Source: Scleromitrula shiraiana (Eukaryota; Ascomycota; Leotiomycetes; Helotiales; Sclerotiniaceae). From it: a stretch of DNA of 64,000 nt. How positions within the stretch are numbered: the first letter of the stretch is position 1; every line of letters begins with the position of its first letter. This document shows, piece by piece, positions 1 to 12,559 of the stretch. A program made the position numbers and the translations under genes. Under the pieces are notes generated by a model. That model saw nothing but the letters and a program-made list of their open reading frames with translations, was not told where the DNA came from and made no database searches. The stretch spans positions 806,001 through 870,000 of the forward strand of contig JABELC010000012.1 in the NCBI GenBank assembly GCA_028455995.1, read 5' to 3'.

Positions 1-71
1 CGTATAGGTTGGTGTTGCATTTGAAGATGGTGGGGGAGATGGTTGGGGATGGGGTGCCGCCAGATTTTTGA
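1..71 (+). CDS. 3' end of an unidentified plus-strand gene (partial)
   Basis: Reading from base 3, an open frame of 22 codons runs from the window edge to a TGA at 69-71 and ends in the residues GDGVPPDF. The composition (VLHLKMVGEMVGDG) looks like a normal protein C-terminus, and the position fits a gene tail-to-tail with the OXR1-like gene that ends at 380. Too short to assign a family. It could also be chance open sequence. Confidence 0.3.
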   Translation, partial: YRLVLHLKMVGEMVGDGVPPDF

Positions 72-379
72 GGGGTGGGAGGGGGTGAATGGGTTAGGGA
101 TTTGTGGGTTGGATGTAATATGTTGAGATTGGTTGGGTGCACATGCAGTTATGGATTTTGGTATGATATGATATGACAGCCAACAACTAACCAAACATAC
201 GAATTTTGTGGTTGATAATGCCTGCACTATGCTGAGAATCATTCTCATGAACCTTAACCCCGGATTTTCTTCCCATACATATCTGATCAAATAATTACAA
301 ACTTCACGGGTATCATGCATGCTTCCTCCTATAGACTTCGCTCGCTGAAAATGTCTCATCTCTCCCACTGTCCATATCA

Positions 380-1466
380 TCAATTTCCAATACTCCATAC
401 TTCAACTCCAATGATGTCGAATTTTTCTCCTTCCTCACTTAAAGGTTCATTACCGAAAGTTGGACAACTACTACTAATTCCCTTCTCGAATGTATCGTCT
501 AGCCACAACCCATAATGTCCATCTCCACCCCCTACGCTGAGAAATCCAGTTTCACAGAGCATCATGTAGTCGTTAATCCCAGAATATGGAAAGGCCTTGA
601 ATCTGATTCGCTCAGGTGTGCTCGACCCCGACGAGAACGCAGGAGACTTAGGTGTTGGAGGTGCAAGAGAATTGCCTGAAGTAGTGGGTGAGAGGGGGTT
701 CCCCGATGGCACATGATGTACACCAATAGTGGTAGAACGTTGTAAATTCGTAGTATCCGCCGACGGAGGCGGAGGAAGATTTGCCAATAAAGAAGACGAG
801 AGTATCGAAGCCCTCCATAAGAAACATTCCCCTGTACCAAAGTAATGCGGAGCAGGATGCGGAGCTTCCGTCAAATATGCACCAAAAAGCTATATCAGAA
901 ATGTCAGCATAAATTCCCTATCTCAAAAGAAAAGAAAAACATACACCACTCTCCCCATCCTTAACCACCAGCACAAATCCATTTCTCAATCCCCTCAAAT
1001 CATCACACTTTTTATACAACGTCCCCAAACTAACCCCATCCTGCTCCAAGCTATAAACCAAATTCCACTCCTCACACAGCTGCAACCTTGGCGGAACCAA
1101 TAATCGAATTTCCTCCGCCAACGCCCTACTCAATAACCGCGCATCCGGACTGGTATTTTCCCTCCATCCTCTCAAATGCACTGGATATAACGGGGGTGTT
1201 TGAAACGGCGATGCTATCCGATGGGGCGGGGTGTATACACCTTCTACACCGTTCGCACTCGAAGTATCAGGAAACGTAGGCGATAACGTCCTATGCGAAT
1301 TCGAATTATGATTATTAGAACTATGATTCGGTTCCGTGGAAAACCGGCGCAGCAGTCCGGTGACGGCAGATGGCATTGCCCACGAGGCGGAGGCGGAGAG
1401 GTTGGCGGGTGTGGATTGGCCCGAGGAGGGTGTGGGTGTTTCGGAATGATAGCTCTTGGCTGACAT
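380..1466 (-). CDS. OXR1: TLDc-domain protein, OXR1 family
   Basis: Two exons on the minus strand, 1466-945 and 889-380, joined across a 55-nt intron with a GTATGT donor (phase 0), give 343 aa. The first ~115 residues are Ser/Pro/Thr/Asn-rich and probably disordered. From about residue 118 to the end the protein matches the TLDc fold: a PP-x-LQLCEEWNLVYSLEQDG segment, a GTGECFLW motif just after the intron, GINDYMMLC, SVGGGDGHYGLWLDD, and the terminal CPTFGNEPLS ... VEVW. These are hallmark TLDc blocks. Known OXR1-family proteins protect against oxidative stress, and yeast Oxr1 regulates V-ATPase disassembly; that role is inferred here. A Pro/Ser-rich insert (roughly residues 210-260) interrupts the TLDc core. 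The start is the only ATG giving the full frame. Restriction of catalysis: TLDc proteins have no known enzymatic active site. Confidence 0.9.
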
Positions 1467-3586
1467 GGTAGTGGTTATTTTACTGCATCAAATGAGTGCT
1501 TTTTGCGTGTGACTTTCGGGGGGTTTATTGTAAGTGGGTATGACTCTTTTAAGGAGGGGTATTGGAGGTACGGTGGTTTGTATGGTTGATGTTGATGTGA
1601 GTGGTTTAGTAATGGGGATACAGGAACAGGGAGGGATGAAGTTCCCGAGGTCGTGGCCTGATGTTATATGCCTTGCACTAATTATGGCATCGCTTATTTT
1701 GATTGGTTCATCTACGCTTGTCAAGGGCAAGGCTGAATTACTGATACTCACCTACATAGGTAGGAAAGACATCATCATCTATTGAATATTAATATATTGT
1801 TGTTCACATTCATTTCACGTATTTTCTATAAACCTACTGTTTATAGATATTGAAGATTGGATATACGTTTCAACCTATGGTAAGATAAACTAATGAAGTA
1901 TTCATATTAAAATTAGAGATTATCGCCGTCATTATTGTCTCACGTTTGAAACATTGGAAAAGGCAATATTCTCGCCCATTATCATTTTAGAAACATTCAG
2001 CCAGACCAAGTGGTTTATGTAGAGTCAAGTCCATATTATGATAATCCTATTGGTATGAAAAAAGATACCTCAAAAGAAGGTTCCCAGTAGAAGCTTCGCA
2101 TAGCTTTTAGGCTTCATTCCTGCTATGGATGGATGACTCTCAGTCCTGCTGAAGCAACGTGCAACGTTTGACAATGGTAAACTATCTATGTATTGAGAGG
2201 ATAAAGGTAAACTTAAGCCTTAATGCGATTATCTGAACTTCCACTGCAAGAAACTGTCTTTTTCAATCTTGAACGAATTTACTATATCAATTCCTCAACA
2301 TTATGCCCAACGCAACGACAAACTAACCATGAAATAGAAACCTTCAGATATGCCTTTGTACTTCTTCCTATGGATCTATATTTCATGTTTTATGGGAACA
2401 AATTGCCATAAACCTCGTTCGTACAGTTCCGAGTGCAGAGAGGAGTATTGAAAAAGGTGGACCATATTCGACCCAGTTGAATTTCTTCGCGGGTGGGGCT
2501 TCCGTGTAACATATTGTGCAGAACACTGAGAGAAACAGGACTTACTGGCTCACAAAACTCTCCTTTACTCCTTCAGGCGTTCGAGATTTGTCAACTCCAA
2601 GTTGCAAAAACTAAATGCCTCTCTTTTCAGCCTTCTGATGCTGCATATCTGTTAAGCATAGCATGCAATATCTAATCGGATCACTGAGTAGCCCGATGTA
2701 AGGGCACACAGGGCAATCCTCCGATTGGTTGATGTTTGTTCGGGCAGGTATTTCCATATACCTCAATACTGAAAACATACACAATACACGATAAATTGAT
2801 CGTGCCTCGAAAGAAGAAACGCCATGTCAATAATTATAATGACTTCTATAAGGAGTTGCAGATGCGTACAGTCGGTGTTATTGACAGTCCCGACATGCTT
2901 AATTCCAAATTCTAGGTATCATTTTTTATGAAGTATCAGCCAGCTATTTGGCGCCTTTTTGCTGCGGGTTACTTCAACTTTGTAGGGTAGGCTCGTCTAA
3001 GTGCTCTACTTACTCCTTATTCCGCTATTCACCTTCGCTACCTAGATATTTACTACTATTGATAGCATTGAACACAGTATTAACGAAATTCATATTTGTG
3101 TATTTATGTGAAGTCATATGAATTATCTTACCCCATACGCTTATTGCATGGTGGCTGTCAGCCTCTGCGAAACATTTTCAATGTAAGGTAGTACTCGGCA
3201 GGTAAGCATCACACACAGAGTTCCACCAAACTCCGGACTATTGTGGCTTTACGTTGAAGCTCGTGGAGATGAGCGTAGGCTTACTACCGTAATATCTGAT
3301 AATGATTTGGAATGATCTCGACGATGTCGATTGGATATATCTATCACAATTGGCCGGAGTTGAAGTAAACGCCTAATGGGTGGTGATTTGGAATTGGTAC
3401 GAACTCGATGTCTTTCAATTAGACATGACTGGTCAATTATACGGAACTCTGAAGTATATAAAGCAGTCAATACTGCCATCAACGAGATGAATATCCGTGC
3501 TACAGAACTCAGAACATACATTCCCAGGCCATTACATCACATCACATATGAGATATAGTTGCACGAGCAATATTCCAATCAACAAG
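1467..3586. other. Gene-free interval between OXR1 and cupin genes
   Basis: About 2.1 kb lying upstream of both flanking genes, which are divergent. Several open frames of 60-90 codons exist here, but none has recognisable motifs, introns or a coherent composition. The interval must hold both promoters. No tRNA-like or repeat structure was seen by eye. Confidence 0.5.
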
Positions 3587-4434
3587 ATGTTATCAAAACT
3601 CATCACCAGCTCTACCATAGCTCTCTTAGCCCTATCCAACATTGCAACAGGAGCCCCTCAAAATAAGGCTCGACAATCGACTCCCGAACTAACTCTAACA
3701 AGTCAACTACTGATCGCGGAAAAGTAAGTACTAACCAACCAACCAACCAAAAACCAAATCCATTCCCACCTTCCTATCACATATCTGACGAAAACTCAGT
3801 GCTCCCGCACGCTACAAACTTCTCCCCAATGACCAAGAAGATTTCGTCTTCGATTTCAACAAAAGCGAAGAACCACTAGCCAGTCGCCAAAACTTTCCCG
3901 CTCTCGTGGGTAGCGGAGCCGCTCTTGCAGTTGCGAAAATAGGACGTACGTCTACTCCATCCAATTCATTTCCTATACACACATACTAACTATTCACCCC
4001 CCACAGCATGCGGAATATCAAACCTGCACATCCACCCCCGCTCATCCGAACTCTTCCTCGTCCTCAGCGGTCGCATCCTCGCCGAAATGATCCCCGAAGT
4101 CGGCGTGCGCACCGAAAACGGCACACAGCGCGTGATCCGCACAGAGCTCGGTCCCCAGATGATGACTGTATTCCCACAGGGAGCATTCCACGTGCAACTG
4201 AATCCCGATTGTGAGCCTGTGCTTAGCATAGCGTCATTTGTGAATGAAGATCCTGGAACGAGTTTTATTGCGCCCCAGGTTTTTGCCCTCGATGATAATT
4301 TTATCGTTCCGACTTTTGGGGGCAGTATTCCAGGTGAGGATGTGGAGAGTATTAGACATGCTATTCCACAGACGGCATTTTCGACCATTGAGCAGTGTCT
4401 TAAGAAGTGTGGGATGAAGAAGCGGGGTCAGTAA
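3587..4434 (+). CDS. Secreted cupin-domain protein (spherulin-1A/germin-like)
   Basis: Three exons, 3587-3723, 3800-3945 and 4007-4434, with GTAAGT and GTACGT donors and an ACTAAC branch-like site before the last exon, give 236 aa. The chosen ATG starts a typical signal peptide (Lys near the start, then a hydrophobic stretch ending ATGAPQ at about residue 22). An in-frame upstream ATG would put a hydrophilic extension in front of it, so I prefer the later one. The cupin core is in exon 3: NLHIHPRSSELFLVLSGRI carries the His-x-His...Glu metal-binding pattern, followed by PQGAFHVQLNPDCEP, which supplies the second cupin His. The family includes spherulins, germins and oxalate oxidases. The enzymatic activity cannot be told from the sequence. 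Likely extracellular. The gene ends 182 bp from the start of the retroelement block. Confidence 0.85.
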
Positions 4435-4616
4435 GGGGGGGTTTACTGGTGTGGTGTATTGATGATTTGTATGAGGCAAGGTCTCCTCTTATATTTGTGT
4501 TTTACTTGAAGCGAATCATGATTCAACATCTGGTTTGCTGGGTGTATAAATGATAGAAGGGGTTCCATACAGATCATGATGTTACTTTAAATCTTAGCTT
4601 TACTTCATAATATTAT

Positions 4617-4776
4617 TGTTTATATAACTCTGGGGGTATAGAACTATATAATTACAGTATCAATCAATATTGTATTATTTATTCAAGAAGTTTAAGAAAG
4701 ATGTTATACACCATTAAAAATATATATCTTTTTAATAGATACATAATATAAGATTACATATTTGACTATACAAACA
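4617..4776 (-). repeat. Left LTR of outer retrotransposon (3' LTR in element orientation)
   Basis: 160 bp, same length as the copy at 17509-17668. It keeps TG at one end and CA at the other (TGTTTATATAA ... TATACAAACA on the plus strand). The differences from the right copy that I can see are C/T or G/A. It is the more heavily mutated copy: the CACGTGAC palindrome of the right copy is reduced to A/T here. Confidence 0.88.
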
Positions 4777-7124
4777 TTAGCAACTTTTTGAAAACTTAAA
4801 GCTATATATATAAAAAATTAAACTCTATAAAAATTATAAACTATCTATATAAAATAAAAAGCAAAATAGACTTTTTCTAGTCTTTTACTATTTTAAAATC
4901 TTTATAATTTATTTATATATAATATAATATTTTAAAGTCGAATTAAAATAAATATTATCTAAATTATATATTATCATTGTTTTATATTATTATTATTTTT
5001 TATATTATATTCCTTATTATTTTGTTTTATAATGATTATATATAAACTAAATAAATAAAATCGATTATTACCTAGTTATTTTTTAAAAAATAAATAAAAA
5101 AAAAAAAAAAAAAAAAATCAAAATCCTTTTTTATACTCAACTTACTTATTGATCTTTATCAATATTTTATTCATATCGATAAATTTTTTTAATGTTAAAT
5201 AAAGCTTTATCTTTATTATTGCATTTGCTAGATTATCATTATCACTAATTTATTATATTTCTATAATCTTTTTATATTTATATAACTAATATAATACTAT
5301 AATATCAATTATAAATTATTTTTTAATTATTATTTTAAATTTAATTAATAATTAAAATAAAGAATATAAATTAATATAAATAATTAATAATAAAATACAA
5401 TTATTAAAGATTTTATCAATTATATTTTTAATAATGATCACTATATCAAAACCAAAAATTATTATATAAAATTTTAATATCAATATAGTTTAAATAATAT
5501 ACTTATATTTGATTAAAAATTAATATATAATATCTATATTTTCGCTTTTATTTATTAGTATAATAATATATTCGATTTAAAATAATAAATTAAAATTATT
5601 AGTATATAAAATATCAATAAATATATATATACAAAAAATATCAAAACTAAATAATACAAATCGAAGTTCTTTTATAAAAATTTTTTTTTATTATTATATA
5701 TATTTATTAAATACTTTCATATCTTCATTATCTAATTCGATATTTTATACAATTCATATTAAATCAAATAAAGTTTTAAATTAATAATAAATTGTAATAT
5801 AAATACTATAAATACATTATATAATATATTGCTTTTTTAATATTATATTTTTCTAGAATTTACCATATATTCTATATATATCAATATTAATATTTTTGAT
5901 TTATTCTATATTTTTATATTAAAATTTTTGATTTATTATAATCATTAAACTTTTTAATAATATTAAATTATTATTGAATTTAAATAAATATATTTTAATT
6001 AACTATTCTTATTCTTTATATAAAAATTTAATTTTTTTCAAATAGTGTTCTTTTTTATAAATAAATTATTTATTAATGATAATTAAAGTATTATCAATTT
6101 ACATCGCTATAATTCCAAATTCTTATTTTTATATATATAGTAAATAAAGATTATATATCAATACCACTATTCTAAACTTTATAATATAATAGTTTAAATA
6201 TATATTAAACTAATGATTTTCTATCTTTGATATTTTATATAATAATTATATTATACAAAATATAGTTTTAAATAGATATTTTATTTTTGAAATTATATAT
6301 ATAAAGATAAAACATATAAATTTTGAATTTGTTTATATATATATTTAAATAATATTATATAAATAAATACTAAATATACTATTATTTCCTACTATTATTA
6401 TAATGATTATAATTATTAATACTAATTAATAAATTAAATGCTATATAATTAAAGATTATATAAATATAATATATTTTTCTATATCATTAAAACCTTATAT
6501 AATAAATCTCGATTTTTTATATATGTTCTTTATACTTAAATATTTAAGTTTGTTAATTTATTTATATTTGAAGATTTTCATTTTTATTAGAATATTCTTT
6601 TACTTTACTACTTTAAATATATTAATTTTTATTAATTCATTTAATTCTTTTTTTTTTGATTTTATATATATTCCATTTGTTTTTTTTTTATTATATTTAG
6701 TTTATTTGATAAAATAAATCAACTTTTTTATAAAAAAGACATTAATTGGATATATAATATATTTATTATTTAATAATATTATAATATTTAATAATATTTT
6801 TTTAAAGTCTTTATTTTTTATATATAATTTAGATTATATTTTTTATTATATATTTTACTAGATATACTAGTAAAGTTAAATTATCATTGATGATGGAGTA
6901 TTAAGGCTTTGATCTTTTCTTGATTTATTGTGTCTATAAATTATTGGTTTGGGTGTTGTTATTTTTAGTGTTTTTTAAATAATTGGTTAATTATTGTCAT
7001 TATTTGTGGATGTGGATAATATATAATTTTCTATATGTGCTACTAATAGTATCAATATTAGATCAATAGGTTTTTTATGGTATAAGCGAATTGATATTGA
7101 TTATATAATTATAGTATAGTTATT

Positions 7125-7290
7125 TGTTAGAATGGTTGCTGGATAAGGATCACTCTACATTGGGACTAATATAATTATATAATCGATGGTTGATATATAT
7201 TCCCTTATGGGATCAAAACTTTAGCTAATCAATTAATAATATAATCATATATTAATCTATAATGTTTTTCTTTATGTTTGATCTTTTATA
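7125..7290 (+). repeat. 5' LTR of inner retrotransposon
   Basis: 166 bp, beginning TGTTAGAATGG and ending CTTTTATA (probably CTTTTACA before C-to-T mutation). It aligns without gaps to 12394-12559. It is the less mutated of the two copies, retaining G at many sites where the 3' LTR has A. Flanked on the left by TTATT. Confidence 0.9.
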
Positions 7291-10200
7291 GATTATAAGT
7301 TTGGAAGTATCTAAGAGTTATTGATTATGTTTAATTTATTTTCAAAAAAGGTTTATTTATTATTTTTATTTTAAGTTATTTATGAAGGACATTGTTAAAA
7401 GGAAATTAAAATGAATTATTGAAGATTAAACAAATATTATAATAGTAGAGGTTTATAAAGTATTTAATAGTGTTAGATTAAGCAAAAGTTTTAAATTAAA
7501 TAAAAGTTTATCAATTTTTAATATAAATTAATAAAAATATAAATTAATAACGATAAACTTTTAAAAATCTATATTAGAATTAGAATATATCAATAATTTT
7601 GTTAATTTATATTTTTAATATTTATTTGATAAAATATTGAATATTATTAAAAAGAAAATTATAATTAGTAGTTTTGTATAAAGTATAGAAATTGGTTTAA
7701 TTCTTTTATTCGAAAAATCATTTTAATATTACAAAGTCAATAGAATAATATAGGAGATTAATCATGTAATTCAATAAAAAATCATAATAATATTTGATAA
7801 ATTATTATCTTTTTTAATTTTTTTTTATCAATTATTATTATAATAATTATCAAGATTATTATTTTTATTTTTATTAATAGATTTAATTAATTTAATAATA
7901 AAATCAAATTTATTATTATTTGCTTTATAGATGAATTCAAAATAATATTTTAAAAAAAAAGAAAATTATTTATATTAAATCAAAAATATTAAAGATATTA
8001 CCAATATAAATAGATTAAAAAAGGTTATTAAAAAAGAAATAATAATATTAAAAAATATTGATTTTATAATATTTATAACTAAAATAAAAACTAAAGTATA
8101 AAAAAAATAGAATAAAAAGAATGCAAAAATGTATATTATTATTCGTTAATCTTTTTATATTGGCTTAATAAAATTAATTAAAAATAAAAGAATAGTTTAA
8201 GAAATAATTAAAGTTTTTAAATATTAATATAAAGATAAAAATTATATCTTTAATTATAATAAATTAATTAAATATAATTAGATAAATATAAATAATTTTA
8301 AAAATATTTAAAAAATGATTATCGTAGTTTATTAATCATTTATAAAATTTATTAAAATGAAATTAATATTAAATATAACAATTCAATATATATAATTTAT
8401 TATAATAATAAATAAAAAGTTTTTTATTTAAGCAAAACAATAATATTTTATTGCTTAAAATTTAAAAATAAATAAATTCAATATAATAAAAGATTTTATA
8501 ATCGATTTTATTAATAAAGCTTAATAAATCAAAAATTCGGAAAATAAAATAATATTTTTCAATAATAAAAGTTGGGGAATTTCATAAAAAAAAAAAATTA
8601 TATTTAAACAAAACAATTCTAATTTTAATTATTTTAATAAATCCAATTTGTATATTTATTACAATAATCTTAGTCTTAACCTAGCTCAATTTTATAATTT
8701 TAATATATATTTAAATAATTTAAAAAATATAGATATAAAAAAGAAATAGAAAAATAAAAATAGTATTAAATAAAAAATTTAGACTAAGATTAAAAATAGA
8801 ATATTAGGCAACAAATCTAATAATAAAGTCTTAAATTTAAATAATAAAAAAAAGTTTGATAATTATAAAAACTTTGAAATAATAATAATAATATTATTTA
8901 TAATAATTAGAAATCTTTTATATAATTTATTTAATAATAAATTAATTTTAAATATTATTATAAATATTTAATATAAATATATTTAGATTTATAATATTGA
9001 TATTTTATATTATTATATATAAAATATATTAAAATTTATTATATTTTAAAAGTTTATATTAAATAAATCAAAGAAATTCGAGTTATTATTAATAAATAAA
9101 ATAATCTATTTTATAAGAATAAGCAAAGTTATATTAAAATGCTTTATAGAGAACAAATTTAAAATGCTTTTTTTATATTAAAATATTCTATATTTTAATA
9201 AATTATTATTAAAATTGTTTTTAAATATAATATAGTAAAAAAATAGTGGATATATATAATATAATTATATATAAAATAATAAAAAAATTATTCATTTTTA
9301 AATAGATTTAAATATGTATATTATTATTGAATTATAAAATAAAGCAATAATTTATTTGATATTTTTAATATTATTTTTAAATATTAACATTTATAAAAAA
9401 CATATTGATATAAATATTTGATATAAATGATTTAAGCATTTTTTTAAAAAAAACATTAAAACAATCTAAAAAATAATGAAAAAATTGTTTATTAAAAATC
9501 TAGCAAAATATTTTAAAGATAAAAAAAAAGTTTATAAAATATGTAAACTAGTAAAATCATATTAAATATTATAAAAGATAATCGATTTAAAACTAATCAA
9601 AATCTTTAAGTTTTTATATATCAACATTGTTAAAATCAATCTAATTAGTATTAATAGATATTAATATGTTATTATTATTATTGATAAAGTATTTTGATTT
9701 AGATGAATCTATATTTATAAATATAAAGAGAGCATTAAATTAGCCTTGTAAATTGTTATAAAGTGATTTGAATTATAATATAGTCAGAAATTTATAAAAT
9801 AAAGATTAGATAGAGACAAAGAATATAATATAAGTAATTTAGATAAATTTGTTAAAGATACTAGTTTAATAATTAAGTTTATTATATTATATATTTTAGA
9901 TTAAAACAAAGTTTTAGAACAATCAATTCGTACCTTGTTTAAAAAGATGCAAGCAATTATAATTAATAAAAAAATACTTTTAATATTTTGGTTAAAGATA
10001 TATTAAAATATGATTTATATTATAAATCGAACTATAATTATTTTAATTAAAAAGATGACTTTATATAAAGCATTTATAAATTAAATCAATTTAGACTATA
10101 ATAATAAACTTTTAATTATACATTTATATATATTAAACTATAGAGTATATATATATATTTTAAAAAAAAAGCGTGTTTTTAATTAAAAACTTATTTTATA

Positions 10201-12393
10201 TATTGAAATTGGTATTTTAGTAGATTTTGAAGGTAATTATATATATTATATATATGTTTTAATACGAGTTAGAAAGAAAATTGTATAAATTTTAAATATT
10301 CGATTTAATAAAAAAAATCTAGTTATTAATCTAAATAATAATATTATTATCGATTTTTAAAATAAAGAAAATAATAATAATAATATTTTGAAATTAGTAA
10401 ATAGTTTTTAATATATATAATTTAATAAGTTTATTATTGATATATTAAAAAAGTTATTCAATATAAATAAATATATAAGAATTAAGAATAAAGAATTATT
10501 CGATTAAATATTTAATAATAATAACGATATCGATATTATTAATAAAGCTTCATTTCTTGTTTTATTCAAACTTAAAAAAAGACGAGATCGATTAACAAAC
10601 TTAAAAAATAAAAAAAAGGCATTATTAATCAATATTGATAAAGTTATTTGATTCTTATACAATATATAAATAACATTTGTTATATTCAATATAATATATT
10701 ATAATAATGGCGATGATTCTAAAATTTTAAAAAAGGCATTAGCAAATCTAGAAAAAGAATATTAAATCAAAATTATCGAATTAAAATACAAATCGTTATA
10801 TAATAACAAGATATTTAAATTAATTAAAAAATCTAAAATATTTAATATTATTAATAAATATAAAATCTTATAAAGTAAATTTATTTTTAAACAAAAATAC
10901 AATAAAGAAAAAAAAATTATCAAATATAAAGTTTGTTAAATTATTTAAGAATATGAATAAAAGTATAGAAAAAATTATAATTAAATATATATAGAAATAT
11001 ATAAAACAATCGTATAAAAAGTTTTTATAATATTAATAATAAAAAATAATTTTGAAATTAAATAAATAGACATTATTATAATATTTCTAAATAATAAATT
11101 CGATAAATTTATTTTTATTAAATTATTATTATATTAGATTAAAAATAAAATTATATTTAATTTTATTAATAATGATATTTTATAAATATATATATTATTA
11201 AAAATTTTATATAGATTAAAGCAATTTTTATAATTATAGCAAAATATATTATATATTAAATTTATTGGTATAGAATTCAAATTCTTTAATATTGATAATT
11301 ATGTATATTATAATTTTATTATAAAAATCATTATATGCATTTATATTAATGATTTTTTTATAATCGATAAACAATAGTTAATTAATTAAATTAAATAAAG
11401 CTTGATAAAAATATTCAAGATGGAAAATTTTAAACCTACTATTTACTTTTTAAATATTAAAATTGTTAGAAATAGAAAAAAGAAAACTATTATTTTATAT
11501 TAAAATATTTATATATAAAAAATATTAAAAAAATTCGGTTTTAATAATTGTAAATCAAAATCTATATTAATAGCATTAAAAATTATAGATTTAATAATAT
11601 TAAACACTAAAATAATAATACTAGAATTCATTATTAAATATTAATTAAAAATAAAATCATTTAAATTCCTTTATATTTAAATTAATATCTTATTTATAGT
11701 TAAAATTCTATATAAATTTTTAATTAATTTAACGATTATTTATATATTAATTTGTAATAAAATTTATTGGTATATATTTGAAATAATCAATTATATTATA
11801 ATTTATAATAAAATAATTAATAAATATATTAAAGGCTATAATAATTTAAACTATACTAGTGATATCATAATTAAAAAAAGCATTTCTAAATATATTTATT
11901 TTATATATAAAGATATTATCTTAATACAATCTAAAAAATAAATTATTATCATATTTTTATCAATTAAGTTAGAATATTATAGTTTAATTAAAGCATTAAT
12001 AAAAGCTTTATAAATATAATAATTTTTAATTAAAATTGAATATAATGATGATAATATTATATATATTATATTTTACAATAATAATTAAAAAAACCTAATA
12101 TTTATAAAAAACCTAAAAATTTATTAATATATAAAATATATAGCTATAAAATATCATTTTATTTAAAAATAGATTATATAAAAGTATATTAATCTATAAT
12201 TCATCCTAATTAAAGAAATGATAATAAATAATTTAATTAAATTATTAATACTAATTAAATATTAATATTTCATTAAAATGTTTTATATAGGGATACTTAA
12301 AATATAAAATATAATAAAATAATTATATATATATAATATAAAATAAAGAGTGATTAAAATAATATAGATAATTAATATATCGATAAAAAAGTA

Positions 12394-12559
12394 TATTAGA
12401 ATAATTATCAAATAAAGATTATTTCACATTAGGACTAATATAATTATATAATTGATAATTAATATATATTTCTTTATAGGATTAAGACTTTAGCTAATCA
12501 GTTAATAATATAATCATATATCAATCTATAATGCTTTTCTTTATGTTTGATCTTTTATA
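12394..12559 (+). repeat. 3' LTR of inner retrotransposon
   Basis: 166 bp, beginning TATTAGAATAA (TG changed to TA) and ending CTTTTATA, followed directly by the TTATT duplication. Every mismatch with the 5' LTR that I could find by eye is a transition, roughly two dozen and mostly G-to-A or C-to-T in this copy. Confidence 0.9.

Larger units (their letters stand above)
7125..12559 (+). mobile_element. Inner Ty1/Copia LTR retrotransposon, nested, decayed
   Basis: 5,435 bp, bounded by 166-bp LTRs (7125-7290 and 12394-12559) and flanked by the 5-bp duplication TTATT (7120-7124 and 12560-12564). Plus-strand translation through the stops shows Copia reverse-transcriptase blocks: KYKVC-x-II-x-EYE at about 10922 (family KARLVARGYEQ), IDIIIIFLNNKFDK at about 11067-11110 (family DVKTAFLNGELDE), CIYINDFFIIDK at about 11330-11370 (family YVDD box, with Asp to Asn and Val to Ile consistent with G-to-A and C-to-T change), and the RNase H end KYIAIKYHF at about 12132-12160 (family SKHIDIRYHFIRE). 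Order and strand fit Copia pol. No frame remains open, so the element cannot move on its own. Confidence 0.92.

Noticed and set aside
1534..1785. Plus frame upstream of OXR1
   Set aside because: No recognisable motif and antisense to the probable OXR1 leader.
3249..3521. 90-codon minus frame upstream of the cupin gene
   Set aside because: No motifs, low-complexity Arg/Ser composition, overlaps the cupin promoter.
6523..6717. Hydrophobic plus-strand frame in the AT block
   Set aside because: Phe/Leu/Ile/Tyr runs are expected in T-rich DNA; it lies antisense to the outer element's pol remnant.
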